Positions 10,944 through 22,370 of a stretch of DNA of 64,000 nt are shown in pieces. This DNA is from Gonatopus flavifemur (Eukaryota > Arthropoda > Insecta > Hymenoptera > Dryinidae), in NCBI GenBank assembly GCA_018340375.1, contig JAFFJZ010000017.1, forward strand, positions 4,454,001-4,518,000, in the 5' to 3' direction. Every line of letters starts with the position of its first letter. Within the stretch, counting starts at the first letter, position 1. The notes beneath the pieces are model-generated. The model was given only the letters and a program-made list of their open reading frames with translations, was not told the origin of the DNA and ran no database searches. A program made the position numbers and the translations under genes.

Positions 10944-11879
10944 GTAATTGGTATCCGCAAGCAAGCGTTTGTCGTACTTTGTAATGATTCCTTCAAAATA
11001 TTCTCAATTATTTGATGTATAGAAGTTTTCCTCGAGATCAAGTGATCCCTAAAACTCGCTACCGCCACGGCAAGTCGCGCCATTGTAAACGATGTTCAAT
11101 ATCTCTCTCTCATTTTTCACTCAATTGATCTGAAAATTGCAGGAAAACTTCTTCATTTGACGAACAACTTTGTTGCTTCAAGTTTTTTCAAATCGAAAAG
11201 TCCCTTGACACTTTTTCCCGTGGAATCTCGCAAGCGCGTGTTTTCAACAGCATTTGTTCATTATTAAATATCCATTGGATTATGAGATTTTTAACAAATT
11301 TAACTCACTACTTGTCCTCAGGGATCATTACTGAAGCTATATACCAAATTTCAGATCATTCCAATGAAGAGTTGTCCATAAACTACGTGGCCCATGAAGG
11401 GGGAGGGATGGGTAAGATGAAATGCTATGCTGGTCTACATGGGGGGGAGGGGAGAGTTTGGCTTCAAGCTACGTGTTTTTTTATTTATCTTGTGCTTGGA
11501 AGAAAATTCTATATGAACATCCAAAAAAATGATGCACTTGAATATAAACCAATAGAGCGATTCATTTATTAACGCGCAACGAGAAATTTTCATGATTTCT
11601 CATCGCTGACCGGTTAAATATTGGAACTCATAGAAAAAAATGTATCCTCTGGATTTTTCATTGCGAGTTTATGTTTTTTGGCACATGAAATATCAATTTT
11701 TTTGTCGAGACAATTTTTCGCCAAAGTCAATATCTTATTCATGAAAACGTTGTAGAAAATTTGATTGTTCATAAAAAGCAAAATGGATAACGAATTTCAC
11801 AAAAATTGTTCAATACCCTACACAGAGGAAACGGAACATTAGTGAGTATAATATTTTTAGTTTTTCAGAATTCCGACTT
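10944..11879. repeat. Degenerate repeat region related to the 2.5-3.8 kb palindrome
   Basis: Segments such as ACGAACAACTTTGTTGCTTC (11160) and CTGGATTTTTCATTGCGAG (11652) resemble parts of the palindrome at 2515-3797. A G-rich insertion at about 11371-11476 begins CCATAAACTACGTGGCC and has a weaker inverted match GCTACGTG; it resembles a common insect MITE end. No gene is supported; the 96-codon frame at 11282-11572 crosses these repeats. Confidence 0.45.
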
Positions 11880-12181
11880 CGTATTTCTCTCCATTCTCTC
11901 TAAATTCCTTGGAGTGAAAATACTGTGAGCCCAACAAGTATGAGGTCTCACTTCTAAAAATTCTGTTTCCACTCCATCAGAGTAAATTTGGACTTCTTGG
12001 AGCGAGGATTTCACTCTCATAAAAAGGTGAAATGTCACTCTTTGAACCGAATCGAAACTTCGCTCTTTTGGAGTAAGAATTCATTCTTATGGAATGATAA
12101 ACCACTCTCTAGGAGTGGAATCTTCGTATTTTCTTGCTTGCAGTATTTTCACTTTCCAAGAGTGAATTTTCCACTCCAACG
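11880..12181. repeat. Array of short ACTCC...GGAGT inverted words
   Basis: Within about 300 bp there are many near-copies of CACTC/GAGTG arranged as small hyphenated palindromes every 20-40 bp, for example CACTCCAACGGGAGTG, CACTCTCTAGGAGTG and CGCTCTTTTGGAGTAAG. The spacing words AAAATT/GAATTTT also recur. The LINE at 12182-16637 has inserted in the array, splitting it; residual GGGAGTTTG follows at 16659. Confidence 0.6.
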
Positions 12182-12322
12182 GGAGTGACTTGTTGACAGT
12201 CGTACAGAACAGACGTGTGTGTCTTACTCTGATCGTACAGCAATAACATAAAGATTAATACTTGATTAACTGGTTCAGTGGTTATTGTTTTTTTTTGTTT
12301 CTTTTCATACATTCTCGCGAAA

Positions 12323-13219
12323 ATGACGAGAAATGAAGAGTTGAAAGAACTCATCTTGAATTTGACTACGAAGGTGAATGATATTGATGTAAAAACCGAT
12401 AGTTTAGAACAGAAATTCAACAATTTCGTCAATTCAAATGAAAAGCTCACGGGTGAAGTGTTGAAATATAAAAAATCATGTAACCGTCTGGAAAAAGTGT
12501 GCTGTGAACTTAAGAACACAGTGTCTTCGTTATCTAGTGAAGTTCAATATCTGAAGAGCGCAGAGAAGAAAAAGAATTTAATAATTTTCAATTACAAGAA
12601 TACGAAGCCGAGTGATGATCTCATAACTGTGACCTTGAAGATATTCAGTAAAGTCGAGATTAACGTGAATGAAGAAAATATTGACAATGTCAAATATCTA
12701 GGGAGGAAGAAAGACGCTCGACCTAGCCCTATATTAATTTCTTTTACTCATTCACGTATCAAGAGTGAGATATTCAAATCTGCAAAGAAGTTTCGACAAC
12801 TTAATTTGGCAATCTCAAATGATTATACCAAGGAACAGCGAGAAACTCGAAAATCTTTGCGCGCATTGCAAAGCAGATCAACCAACTTAGGTGAGGAGTC
12901 GACACTGAAAGGAACGCAAATCGTATACGTTAACGTCTACCATGATTTGAAATCAATTCAAGAAGTTATTCGCCACCTTGATCCAAACCAAGAGGAGGGA
13001 TGTGACCACAGTGACGGAGAAGGGAACTCGAGTAGTAGGGAATCAATCGCAACAACGGTGTCTACTGATAGCCGTAAGAGAGGTCGACCTAAAGGTCCAC
13101 GAAACACACACCATTCAACTAGTAAGAATAAAGCGAAAAACACAGGAGGATCTCTATTATCTTTTCTCCACAATAAAACATCTACGATCGAGAGCTCTTC
13201 GCAGTCTAATAGGGAATAG
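12323..13219 (+). CDS. LINE ORF1 protein (coiled coil, RRM-like, AT-hook)
   Basis: A 298-residue open frame; the ATG at 12323 is chosen over upstream in-frame codons because it follows the short 5' UTR and begins MTRNEELKELIL. Residues 5-75 are heptad-rich (coiled coil, probably a trimerisation region). About 85-185 (KKKNLIIFNYKNTKPSDDL... RPSPILISFTHS...) resembles the RRM-like core of LINE ORF1 RNA-binding proteins. Near residue 250, RKRGRPKGPR is an AT-hook. The C-terminus is Ser-rich. The protein would coat LINE RNA. The frame is intact although ORF2 is broken. Confidence 0.7.
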   Translation: MTRNEELKELILNLTTKVNDIDVKTDSLEQKFNNFVNSNEKLTGEVLKYKKSCNRLEKVCCELKNTVSSLSSEVQYLKSAEKKKNLIIFNYKNTKPSDDLITVTLKIFSKVEINVNEENIDNVKYLGRKKDARPSPILISFTHSRIKSEIFKSAKKFRQLNLAISNDYTKEQRETRKSLRALQSRSTNLGEESTLKGTQIVYVNVYHDLKSIQEVIRHLDPNQEEGCDHSDGEGNSSSRESIATTVSTDSRKRGRPKGPRNTHHSTSKNKAKNTGGSLLSFLHNKTSTIESSSQSNRE

Positions 13220-13228
13220 CAATTAAGC

Positions 13229-16200
13229 ACTGCTCCCACGCTTCAACCAAGAATAATTTTCTGGAATGTCCATGGAATTTCGAATATTTCGGACATATTA
13301 AACATTGCTACTCAATATGACATTATTTGTGCGAGTGAAACTTGGCTCACCGGTGAACCATATCTTTCATGTCCCGCAGTGGCGTCGTCCCAAAATCATT
13401 TTCAGCCCGGCGGTAAGAAACAACGTAAAGGGGAGAGCGAGAGGAGGGCTACTGTTGTACTTCGATGAATCAATATTTTCAGCGGAGATTATCAATAAGA
13501 CAGAGAGCAATATTCTCGTAAAGATTTCTTATATGAATTTCAAAATCATTTTTGGTTCGATATATTCATCTCCTAATTCCGACTTTGATGAGTTTTTAGA
13601 CGAGCTCGATGATATTTTACTCTCCATAGCTATGAAGTACCCTCACACTACAGTATTAATAGGGGGAGATTTTAATGCACGAGTTGCTGATTTAAACCAA
13701 ATAGATGCGAATAATTTTCCTAACTCGCTTTATCTCTCTCATCAGAGAGATTCTTATGATACATTTATAAACTCAAGAGGGCGATCACTTGTGGGAATGA
13801 TGGAGAATGATGATTTTATTCTTTTGAACGGTCGATCACACAAAGATTATCCAGCTAATTATACATACTCTAGTAAGAATGGTTGTTCAGTAATTGATTT
13901 AGCTTGGTGTAATTTAACTGGGATAGATCTACTACAAAGCATCGAAGTGTTTCACTTGACTTCATGCTCAGATCATTTTCCGCTGATGATAACCCTCAGT
14001 GATTCACCTAGGAATATACCTTCTCGTTCTGTGAATACTTTTAAATGGAAACCTCATTTGATATATGGATATCAACCAGCTATGCAACACTCTCCCAGTG
14101 TTGCAGGTATTATGGGTTTGATAGATTTTCTTTGAAAGTCTAATAACAACCATGAAAACACGGTCACTTGATTTGGGACTAACGCAAAATTTTGAAAAAT
14201 CTAGAATCAAACATAAACTTTGGTTCGATAGAGACTGTACTATTGCAAAGACAAATCTATCCAGGTTGCTAAGAGAGTGTGGAAGAACTCATTTTGCGTT
14301 AGACTCTTTGGAAAATTATATACAAAGTAAGAAAAAATATAAAAACCTTGTTCAATTAAAATTATCAGAGCATAAAAACTTGATACTAGATCAATTATCG
14401 AATTCGGGTGACCCGATAACATTTTGGAGAATAGTTACTAGGAATAGAATTCGCTCGAGTTATGCAGAGTGCATTGATATAGATACATGGGAGTCTTTCT
14501 TCGAAGGTCTGTATCCTAACCGGCACGCTAGTATGCAGTGGAGTCCGGCCCTCTCTCATGATCCGTTATTGGACTCTATCATAACGACAGAGGAAATTAT
14601 TATCAGTTTGTGTGAAGCCAAAAGCGGTGAAGCCCCAGGGCCAGATGGTATCAGAAATGCATTTTTTAATGCTCTTCCGAGTAACTGGATCCTTCATATG
14701 AATCTCTTGTTTAATAAGATCATGGGAGAAGAGAGGGTGCTGGATTCCTGGGCTCGTTTACATGTAAGAATGCTTCATAAAGGTGGGAACAAAGATGATC
14801 CTTCGCATTATCGCCCGATTGCTTTAGTATCCACAATTGTCAAAATATTCACATAAATTTTATATAAGAGAATAAGTGAATGGGCCGAGAGTTTTAATGT
14901 TATTCCCGAATGGCGATCCGGTTTTAGATTTGCACGAGGATGTATGGATAATATTTTCACATTAAACTCGGTGATCCAAATTCACCTAGCTCGTAATAAA
15001 GGCCGCATATATGCTCTCTTCGTCGATTTCCGTCGGACGTTTGACTCGATAAATCAGGAATTGTTATGGTTCAAATCATATTCATTGGGCTTGAGCTCTA
15101 AAATCATTAGAATACTTATAAATTTATATTCCAAAGCCTCTTTTACAATAAAAACCAACGCCGGTGATTCTCGCCCGTTTGATGTTACAAAAGGCGTGTT
15201 ACAAGGAGAAATTTTGAGCCCAATACTTTTTTCGCTATTTATTTCTCACTTGGAAAAATTCTTGAGGAATAAAGGGTTACATGGGGTCTCAATAGGCCAT
15301 GAGAACGAGTTGCTTTTACTGGGCTATGCGGACGACTTGGTTTTATTAGCAGACTCCTTACTTGGTATGAGAAAAATATTGGAAGCATTACACGAATATT
15401 GTGCAATGTTTGACCTCACTCTCAACCCGAATAAAACTAAGATTGTAATCTTTAACAAAGGTGGCCATAGTCATAGTAATAAACTCCCACTTTCATGGTG
15501 AGACTAGAATTGAAATTACAAATCAATATATGTATCTTGGAATAACTATGTCCAACTCAGCCGTCTTTCTCAAAACTACCCAGGATATGCAAACTAAAGC
15601 GAATCAGGCAACCAGTGCTACGATTCGGTTACTACGTTCACTGAAATACGATCCTTGGTTGCCTCCCATTGAACGATTCCAAAGCCTAGTCAGAAGTATA
15701 ATCACATATGGGCTCAATAGTGTGAAGTCTTAGATGTTTGGACCAATTGGAAAAAATACAAACTATCTTTTTCAAGAAAGTATTACATCTACCACGTAGC
15801 TGCCCCAATTATGCAGTTAGAGTGGAGATTGGCTCCCCATCAATTGCAGTCTACATTTTTGAGCAGGTATTGACATGGTTGGAGAAGATCCACAAAATGC
15901 CAGAAAAAAGACAATAGACTGGTACATCTGTCACGAAGTGCTCAATCTAATAAGTATAACTGGGTACTACAACTTCAAACATTCTTCAATACCGCAAATG
16001 CTTCGTATCCCATGGATACCTCATCTTTATCCTCTATTGTGAATAAAAAAGTCTCTCTCATAATAGCTTACGCTAAAGCGTTACACGAAACAGACTTGCA
16101 AAGAATCACGCTATCCTCCTCTCTGGAAATTCTGCCGCATCTTAAATTATCCCAAGGGCCTCAACCATATTTGCAGGTTAGAATCAGCCCTGCTCTAAGA

Positions 16201-16506
16201 GGTCTCATTGCACAATTGCGCTTATTCACCGAAATCACTCCGAGATTTATCATAGAGGCACAGACATATTCCATGCGTTTTAATATCACGTGCTTGCGTT
16301 GCGGACAAATTGTAAACAGGAATCTGTTCCACCTCCTAGCCGAATGTACAGAGATAAGGGTGCGAAGAATAGAGTTTTTCCACTCTATTGGCCTTACTGA
16401 GGATGTGACAGATCCCTGGATCCATATCTTGGACAACCTGGATGAAAAACGGATGATTAAAACGTGTAACTTCTTGAAATGGATCTGCCGATCATCCGTA
16501 TGTTAA
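13229..16506 (+). pseudogene. LINE ORF2: endonuclease-reverse transcriptase, broken
   Basis: The endonuclease begins RIIFWNVHG with SETWL, GGDFNAR and CSDHFP. RT boxes are GEAPGPDGIRNAFF, YRPIALVSTIVKIF, FVDFRRTFDSI, GVLQGEILSPILFSLF and YADDLVLLAD. The C-terminus carries CLRCGQIVNRNLFHLLAEC, a C-x2-C...H...C motif. Damage: frameshifts near 13400, near 14110 and near 15480, a TAA at 14854-14856 in KIF-T-ILYKRI, and further breaks between 15733 and 16012. Catalytic residues of RT are intact in the fragments. Inactive copy. Confidence 0.8.
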
Positions 16507-16653
16507 GAAGCGTTGTACACGGAAATGCATATATTTTATACTCCGTATGTTTCTTTTTTTCTTCTGATATTGTATCATGTATATATTCCGTAACTCCTTT
16601 GTATGAATCTTTTGGTCTCAGACAATAAACATTCATTATTTTCTACTCCAACG

Positions 16654-17558
16654 AATTTAGGGAGTTTGACAATAACTGAACCATTTTTCGAGCGCTTTGT
16701 TGGTTATTGCATGAGTGCCCCCAATTACTCAATTCATCGGGAACAAGTATTCGTTTCATTCGATCAATCGATTAACCACACAACTCTAGTACGAAACATT
16801 GTGCCGTTGAATATTGTAGGGTCACTTCAAAATAATGATGAATATTTTGGACGTAGCATGAAAGTGTTACTGTTTTGTCATAATTATTGAAAATCTACAA
16901 GATTTTCAATTTTTTGCTTTCTTACCCTATCAGAACCTAACATAAAAATGATGTAACAAAGACTTTTATTTACCAATGAAAAAACAACAGCACCCAAATG
17001 TCCGTTTCAAACAGGGAGCAGTTACATCACAAGACTTTTGATATACCTGTGATATATAAATTATGTATAAAGCAATATGACGTAATTGGTACGTGTTTGA
17101 AGCGGACATTTGGATGCCCTTGTTATATCATTGGTATGTAACTGACCTATGTTCTAGCAGGGTAACGATGTTGATATGTTAAGTTTCACATGTAAGACTA
17201 TTATACTTATCTGTTTTGTTGTTTTATTGAATAATACAAGATAATTGATACATCAGAGAAGAAAATGTCGACTGCCCGAAGTTAGGGAACACTTTTTGAA
17301 ATTAACACCCTGGTCTCTGCATCAGCACGAAACAGCAAGTTCCTAGATGAGGAAATCCATTGATTCTCGCTGAATTTCATCAGAAATTTGATGAAGATTT
17401 GATCGATCGATCAGACCTTTGTCCAATTTCAATGAGACTTGGCGAGAATCGATTGGTTTCTTCAACCAGGAGTTCTCCCATATAAGAAGTGAATGGTGGA
17501 GAAAATTTGCAGCAACAAAGGGCTTAAGGGTTTTCAAACTTCGGAGCAAGGATGTCGC
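16654..17558. other. Non-coding stretch with one small MITE
   Basis: Contains a palindromic element at 16971-17135: TACCAATGA...TCATTGGTA ends, with arms CCAAATGTCCGTTTCAAAC and GTTTGAAGCGGACATTTGG. A second weak inverted pair (ATTCTCGCTGAATTTCAT / GAGACTTGGCGAGAATC) lies at 17360-17460. No gene recognised; the 95-codon frame at 16603-16890 begins at the LINE 3' end and has no domain. Confidence 0.5.
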
Positions 17559-18139
17559 GGAAATTTGAATCGTTTATTGAAACGAATTGCGCTGGTCAAC
17601 AGCCATTTTGGTGCCTGAGGTTTGAGAACTGATTCGGAGTAGTTTTAAAGTACTGAATACGAAAACAACATCGGATTTGTTGGATCAGCTCGTTTCTCAT
17701 TATTTTTTTATTTTTAATATATAAAATTCATCAATTATATAGATTATATATGAAAATTATGTATGAAAGATGATAGAAAGTGAGCTGATCCAAAAAATAT
17801 GATATTCGCTTCACATTCAACGCACCAAAAGCACTCCAAATCAGTTAGCAAACCTCGGGCACTAGGGAAAAAATTTGTTCTTGTTGACTTGTGTTGTCAA
17901 TCGAATAACAAAATACTTAGCTTTTGTAGATCCAAAATTTTGTAGTACATTCTTCAAACGACGTTTCCAATTCTGAAGAGTTCATTCGAGGATGTAAACA
18001 TCAACGATTTATCAGATTTTGTGAGTTCGAATTTTCGTTTCAATAGGGTAAGATGGGGTAAAATAACCATTTGTAAATAACTATAACTTATAGTGAGTTC
18101 AATTTACATAAAACCTTTGTCATTGAATTTTGTAGCTAG

Positions 18140-21103
18140 TAGGGATGCACCGGATCAGGTTTTTGCCGGATATCCGGCCTTACGATCGTTGCCGGATACC
18201 GGATAATCCGGCCGGATCGCAATTGCCAGATAATCCGGCCAAATATCCGGTGGCCGGATATTGAACATTTTTTCGTATTGATTAAGAAAAATTAAAGAGA
18301 ATTTGGAATTTATATCAACAATCTCGTTTCTCTGAAAATACTAATTTTCTATACTCAGACCAAGTCATAATTCTTATCAATCAGTTCTTATTCGTAATGA
18401 AGGATTGGATATAACTCGTATAGTTATGGATCATAACTCGTTCAGTTTTTTCATTCTTTCCAATCATTCCTAACAAATTCATACGTGACAGTTAATTGAT
18501 AGTAATCCTAACGCTGCTGTTCTAGTTTCTATATTATAGACCCAGACAGCACAAGAATTGTAAAAGAGCTCGTAATGAATACAATGTATTATTGAAGAAC
18601 CTGGTTGGACCTCGTGTTGTATCTAGGGAATACTATGAAAGACTATACCATCTCGAACCCCCGGAATTTTTCATCATGAGTAAGGCATCAATTCCTCGAC
18701 TGTGCATTGACCCGCACATTCATTTGCTCCAACTCCATTTGCCCAAATTCTATCAAAAATCTCTTTCCAATTCTCAAGTTCAACAAAGGGGGGGGGGGGG
18801 GGATAACTTTTGCACTGAAAATGTACATCAAACTTGAAATTTTCCGGTAAATGAATATTCGGACAAATGAGCAGTCGGGCAATTGATGCCCTGCCGGATT
18901 GCATTTATCGAAAAAACAGGAGGCCAAATGCTACCTCTAAAGAGCTACCTTCTGCTTCGAGCTGATTCCCAAAGAATCGCACGTGTACGTGTGCCTTAGG
19001 CACTTTTGTGAAAAACCATTTTCATCCCAACGCAGCTTAGTTTTCGAGATATTCAACTTTGAATGATGAGCGTACATGATACCCGTGAAAAAATCGTTCA
19101 GGTCTGATTGGGCGTGTTCAGGCCTGATCATGGACATTTTTTGGCAAAATTTCTCATTCTCAACACAGACTGTACGCGGTTAGGCCTGACTACGCCTGAT
19201 TATTCATTTTTTAGCCTAATCGTAATTGAAAAGGCTTCAATTTTGTACCCACCTGGAAACCCGTGATCAAGCTTGATCGCGTGCGATCATGCCAGACAAA
19301 CTATTCTCACCCTTGATCATGCGAAATCGTACCAAATGACTCTGTATTGATTTTCTTATCACGGATGCTCATGCTTCCTCATGCCAAATCGGCCCCGAGC
19401 GTATTCACGTACGCCTAAGCACGCGCGATCATGTCTGAAAACTGGAAACTAGAAAATGGAAACTGTAGCGCCTTCCGAAGTAGCCGATCTGATCATCTGG
19501 TCATGCCCTGATCACTTCTCAATCAATCAAAGGTGATCTGGTCATGAGCAGATGACCAGTTCAGCTACTTCGGAAGGCTCCTGTTTAAGCATAATAAGTA
19601 CAAAGGATTGACAATACATTAGTCTTTTATCAAATTAGAAAAAGGATGATGAAAGGAACTCTTCTTTTTGTCAAGTTATAAAACTTATCGATTCTGCATG
19701 AATTCTTCATGCATAATTGGGCATAATTAATCATGATTAGGCGTAATTGAGCGTGATTAGTCCTGATTACGTGGGTACAAAATTGAGGCATGATTACGCC
19801 TGATCACGCCTGATGAATAAGACCTGATCAGGCGTGGGAAGACGTGGATGAATTTTTCACGGGTATACGGCAAGGAAGTACCTGATATACGCATAGTACA
19901 GCAGGTCATGTATACACTGACTTACAGAACCGAATGCTACCTGATAACGTCGAAATGTTATTATTTATGATGAAGAACTTTGAAAAATGAATGGAGTAAT
20001 AACTTTCAATTTGTATTCTTCCGAAATATAGAAATTTTCAATAATAAAATGAAGCTAAACTCTAATAATTTCCAAACCCTGGTTAAAATAATTCAGTCAA
20101 AATAAATCGAATAGAATTTGGAAGAACACTGTGCAGGTTCCGATAAGATTTAACAAGATTCAACAAATTTTCCTCTGAAATAGCCCGTAACATTAGCCAT
20201 TCATAATTCGACATGGATGACTCAAGTCATGAAAAAAAAGTCCCACACCATTGATTACTGTATTCACATTAATCAAATGTATTGCCTCAGTATAGTATAT
20301 TCCCAGATAAGAAAAATATGCTCATGATGGTACCATAATGGACCCATGGCAAAGAAAAAAAATGTTGGCATGATGGTACCAAGGTGTTTCCGTATCAAAC
20401 ACCGTTATCGGGGACAATCTATGCGAGCATTATGTTCCTCAATCATTGATGAAATATCGATGCGCGATGTGGCATTTGAAGCAAGAGCGAATGATGGTGT
20501 TACATTTATGGTATCATGGATGCATTATGAGAAACCATTTCGCTCAAACATAATGGATGTATTATTGACGCATACCGTGGCATCCAAAACAAAAGCGAAG
20601 TCATAATTTTTTCCAACACGGGCCGTTCGTGCCCAATAAAGTAATCGCTATTATATTTTCTCCGTGCACTAAATCTCACTGAATGGCTATAACCAGATCA
20701 TTGTACAGCGAGTGAAGAAAGTCTGTGTTGGTTCCAACGGTAGAGTTTTGGTATTCTGTCATCATTTTCAAAATTTTGAAACATTGCTCTCATCAATTGA
20801 GTGGATAATGAGTTCTGATGTTTTTTTATCATGCATCAGAGGGGTTACAATACTGCGAACTACAACAAAATTCCAAAAATCTGCCCGTTGGAACGGACAC
20901 CGACTTTTTTACTCCCTGTACAAGATTCAATCAGATATGGCAAGATTCAACAGATTTCTTTAATCAGGGAAAACAGAAACGTTCCACTGAATATCATTTG
21001 AACAATATTTCAATAATATTAAACAAGAGATTTATCCTCTGGGATAATATGAATTTTATAGAAATTTTATTCAGTATCCGGCCGGATATCCGGTGCATCC
21101 CTA
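18140..21103. mobile_element. hAT-like non-autonomous element with 8-bp duplication
   Basis: Ends TAGGGATGCACCGGAT and ATCCGGTGCATCCCTA are perfect inverted repeats. The flanks are an exact 8-bp duplication GTAGCTAG (18132-18139, 21104-21111), the hAT hallmark. Subterminal DNA is dense in CCGGATATCCGG-type words (18160-18260, 21075-21095). No transposase reading frame. The interior holds a G14 run (18788-18801), a lone CCCAGACAGCACAAG end (18541), ATGGTACCAT words (20320-20520) and the element 19082-19863. Confidence 0.85.
19082..19863. mobile_element. MITE with TGATCA/GCCTGATCAGGC array interior
   Basis: The ends CCCGTGAAAAAAT and ATTTTTTCACGGG (one base of drift) are bounded by TA (19080-19081, 19864-19865). 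The 782-bp interior is a loose palindrome (AATTTTGTACCCAC at 19231 pairs with GTGGGTACAAAATT at 19770). It is crowded with CCTGATCA, CCTGATTA, GCGTGATTAG and CGATCATG variants at about 10-20 bp spacing. A sub-palindrome CTTCCGAAGTAGC / GCTACTTCGGAAG lies at 19470-19580. Non-coding. Confidence 0.7.
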
Positions 21104-21585
21104 GTAGCTAGGGGTTCAAACTTTCACGAAGAGGTATGGGTTTAGGAATATCACGCAAGCTGCATATTTTACAGCACACTGAACACGAAAATGGTCATTT
21201 TACCCCATCTTACCCTAAACGATTCAAACTTCAAGAACATGGACAAGGCAGGAAATTTATTATAATTCCTAAAATTTATTTCTTCTGTAGTTTCATTCTG
21301 TTTCAAGTATACGTTTGAGAATATTTTTGAGTGAACAGATATTGATTTATAACTGTATTCTTGGTTTCCAAGAAACTTTGAGTGTCCGGTAGTAGGCGAA
21401 TTCCCCTTGAATATATCTGATATCACACATTAAGGAGATACAGTACACTCTGGTTATAAGCAATTTTCCTTAATCTTCTTTCGTTCAGCTCGAACGATTA
21501 GTTCTCACTCCTGGTACTTTTGAATTTCTGCTACCAACGCTCGTTTTAAACCATCAATATAAATAGCAACTTCATGTTTTTTTTT

Positions 21586-21840
21586 TTAAAACCGGGTTTG
21601 CTGCTGAAATTGCAGTATTTTCAGTGATCTAACATTCCATCCTACGACTCGAAGAATGTTCTCTTTCTTCCCTATCGTCTTCGGTTTTCTGTCTTGTTTG
21701 ATGAGGCTCTCCCGAGCAGCCTCCACCCGGAGATCCGAACGGGAGGTTTTTTTACCTCCGGAATATTTTACCCGAGAGAACGCCATCATGTTGTTGTTGC
21801 TTTTTTTTCAATAAATTAAAATTAAAATTAGAATTGCAGT
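21586..21840 (-). pseudogene. RTE 5' fragment, opposite orientation
   Basis: On the minus strand this matches the 5' UTR end and N-terminus of RTE copy B: MMAFSRVKYSGGK, ESLIKQDRKPK, GKKENILRV, then WNVRSL, after which it diverges (KILQFQQQTRF). Homology begins in the AATTTTAATTTATTG leader before the start codon. It is a separate fragment, since copy B has its own complete 5' end 530 bp away. Confidence 0.8.
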
Positions 21841-22370
21841 ATTACACGGGGAAAATGAGGCTGAGAAATATAGTAATATTGAAGAGAATCTAAGGATATT
21901 TTGTAGTTTTTTCAGTAAATATAAAACTGTTCAGGTTTTACTCGTGAGAAATGCTCACACGGTTGAATTTTTTACTCGTAAGAAATGGAAAATTATTAAT
22001 ACATATATGTTGTTATAACAACAGTTGAACAAAATATGACATATCTCAAAGTCGAGCACGGAATTTTACTCTTTCCCCTCTGAATTTGGAAGAGTGGAAA
22101 ATCACTTGTTTCATTGTACTTCAGTCTCGGAAGTGAGATTATACACTGAGAGAAAAAATTTCCGGGAACAATAAAATATTCAGTTGAATAGTCGTCATAA
22201 AATACTTAATCGATTTGGATAAACTTTCATATTGTCAATTAAATAACCGTTTTCATTGATGAAATATTTCATAGCAAATTAAATATTTGTTTAATTGAAT
22301 AAATATTTAATCGAGGCAATGAAAGTTGATTCAAATTAATTAAGTATTTTATGGCGACTATTCAACCAAA

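Larger units (their letters stand above)
12182..16637 (+). mobile_element. LINE retrotransposon, 4.46 kb, with two ORFs
   Basis: Bounded by a 16-bp direct repeat with one mismatch, ATTTTCYACTCCAACG, at 12166-12181 and 16638-16653, read here as the target duplication. Contains an ORF1 (12323-13219) and a decayed ORF2 (endonuclease, RT, C-terminal CCHC-type motif). There is no poly(A); the 3' end is ...GACAATAAACATTCATT. The clade is uncertain. The YADD box, C-terminal motif and coiled-coil ORF1 suggest the CR1/Jockey side of LINEs rather than RTE. Confidence 0.8.
18046..21215. mobile_element. TA-flanked element with GGGTAAGATGGGGTAAAA ends
   Basis: The left terminus GGGTAAGATGGGGTAAAATA and the right terminus (reverse complement GGGTAAGATGGGGTAAAATG) match at 23 of 24 positions and are bounded by TA (18044-18045, 21216-21217). 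Excision reconstitutes the CGTTTCAATAAACGATTC core of the surrounding repeat. Only about 200 bp belongs to this element; the rest is the hAT-like insertion. No transposase; pogo or Tc1/mariner mobilisation is an inference from the TA target. Confidence 0.8.
17559..21230. mobile_element. Four-layer nest: outermost GAATCGTTTATTG repeat element
   Basis: The outer layer is a short element with ends AATTTGAATCGTTTATTGAA (17559) and AAACGATTCAAACTTC (21217). Simple copies of the same family lie at 28230-28428 and 51598-51790. It contains a 252-bp foldback at 17611-17862 (GTGCCTGAGGTTTG / CAAACCTCGGGCAC) and, before its right end, the TA element 18046-21215, which holds the hAT-like element 18140-21103, which holds the array element 19082-19863. 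Confidence 0.6.

Noticed and set aside
18788..18801. G14 run as a functional G-quadruplex site
   Set aside because: A single homopolymer inside a non-coding transposon; nothing else supports a role.
20346..20606. 86-residue frame inside the hAT-like element
   Set aside because: No domain; it overlaps ATGGTACCAT repeat words; no splice or promoter context.
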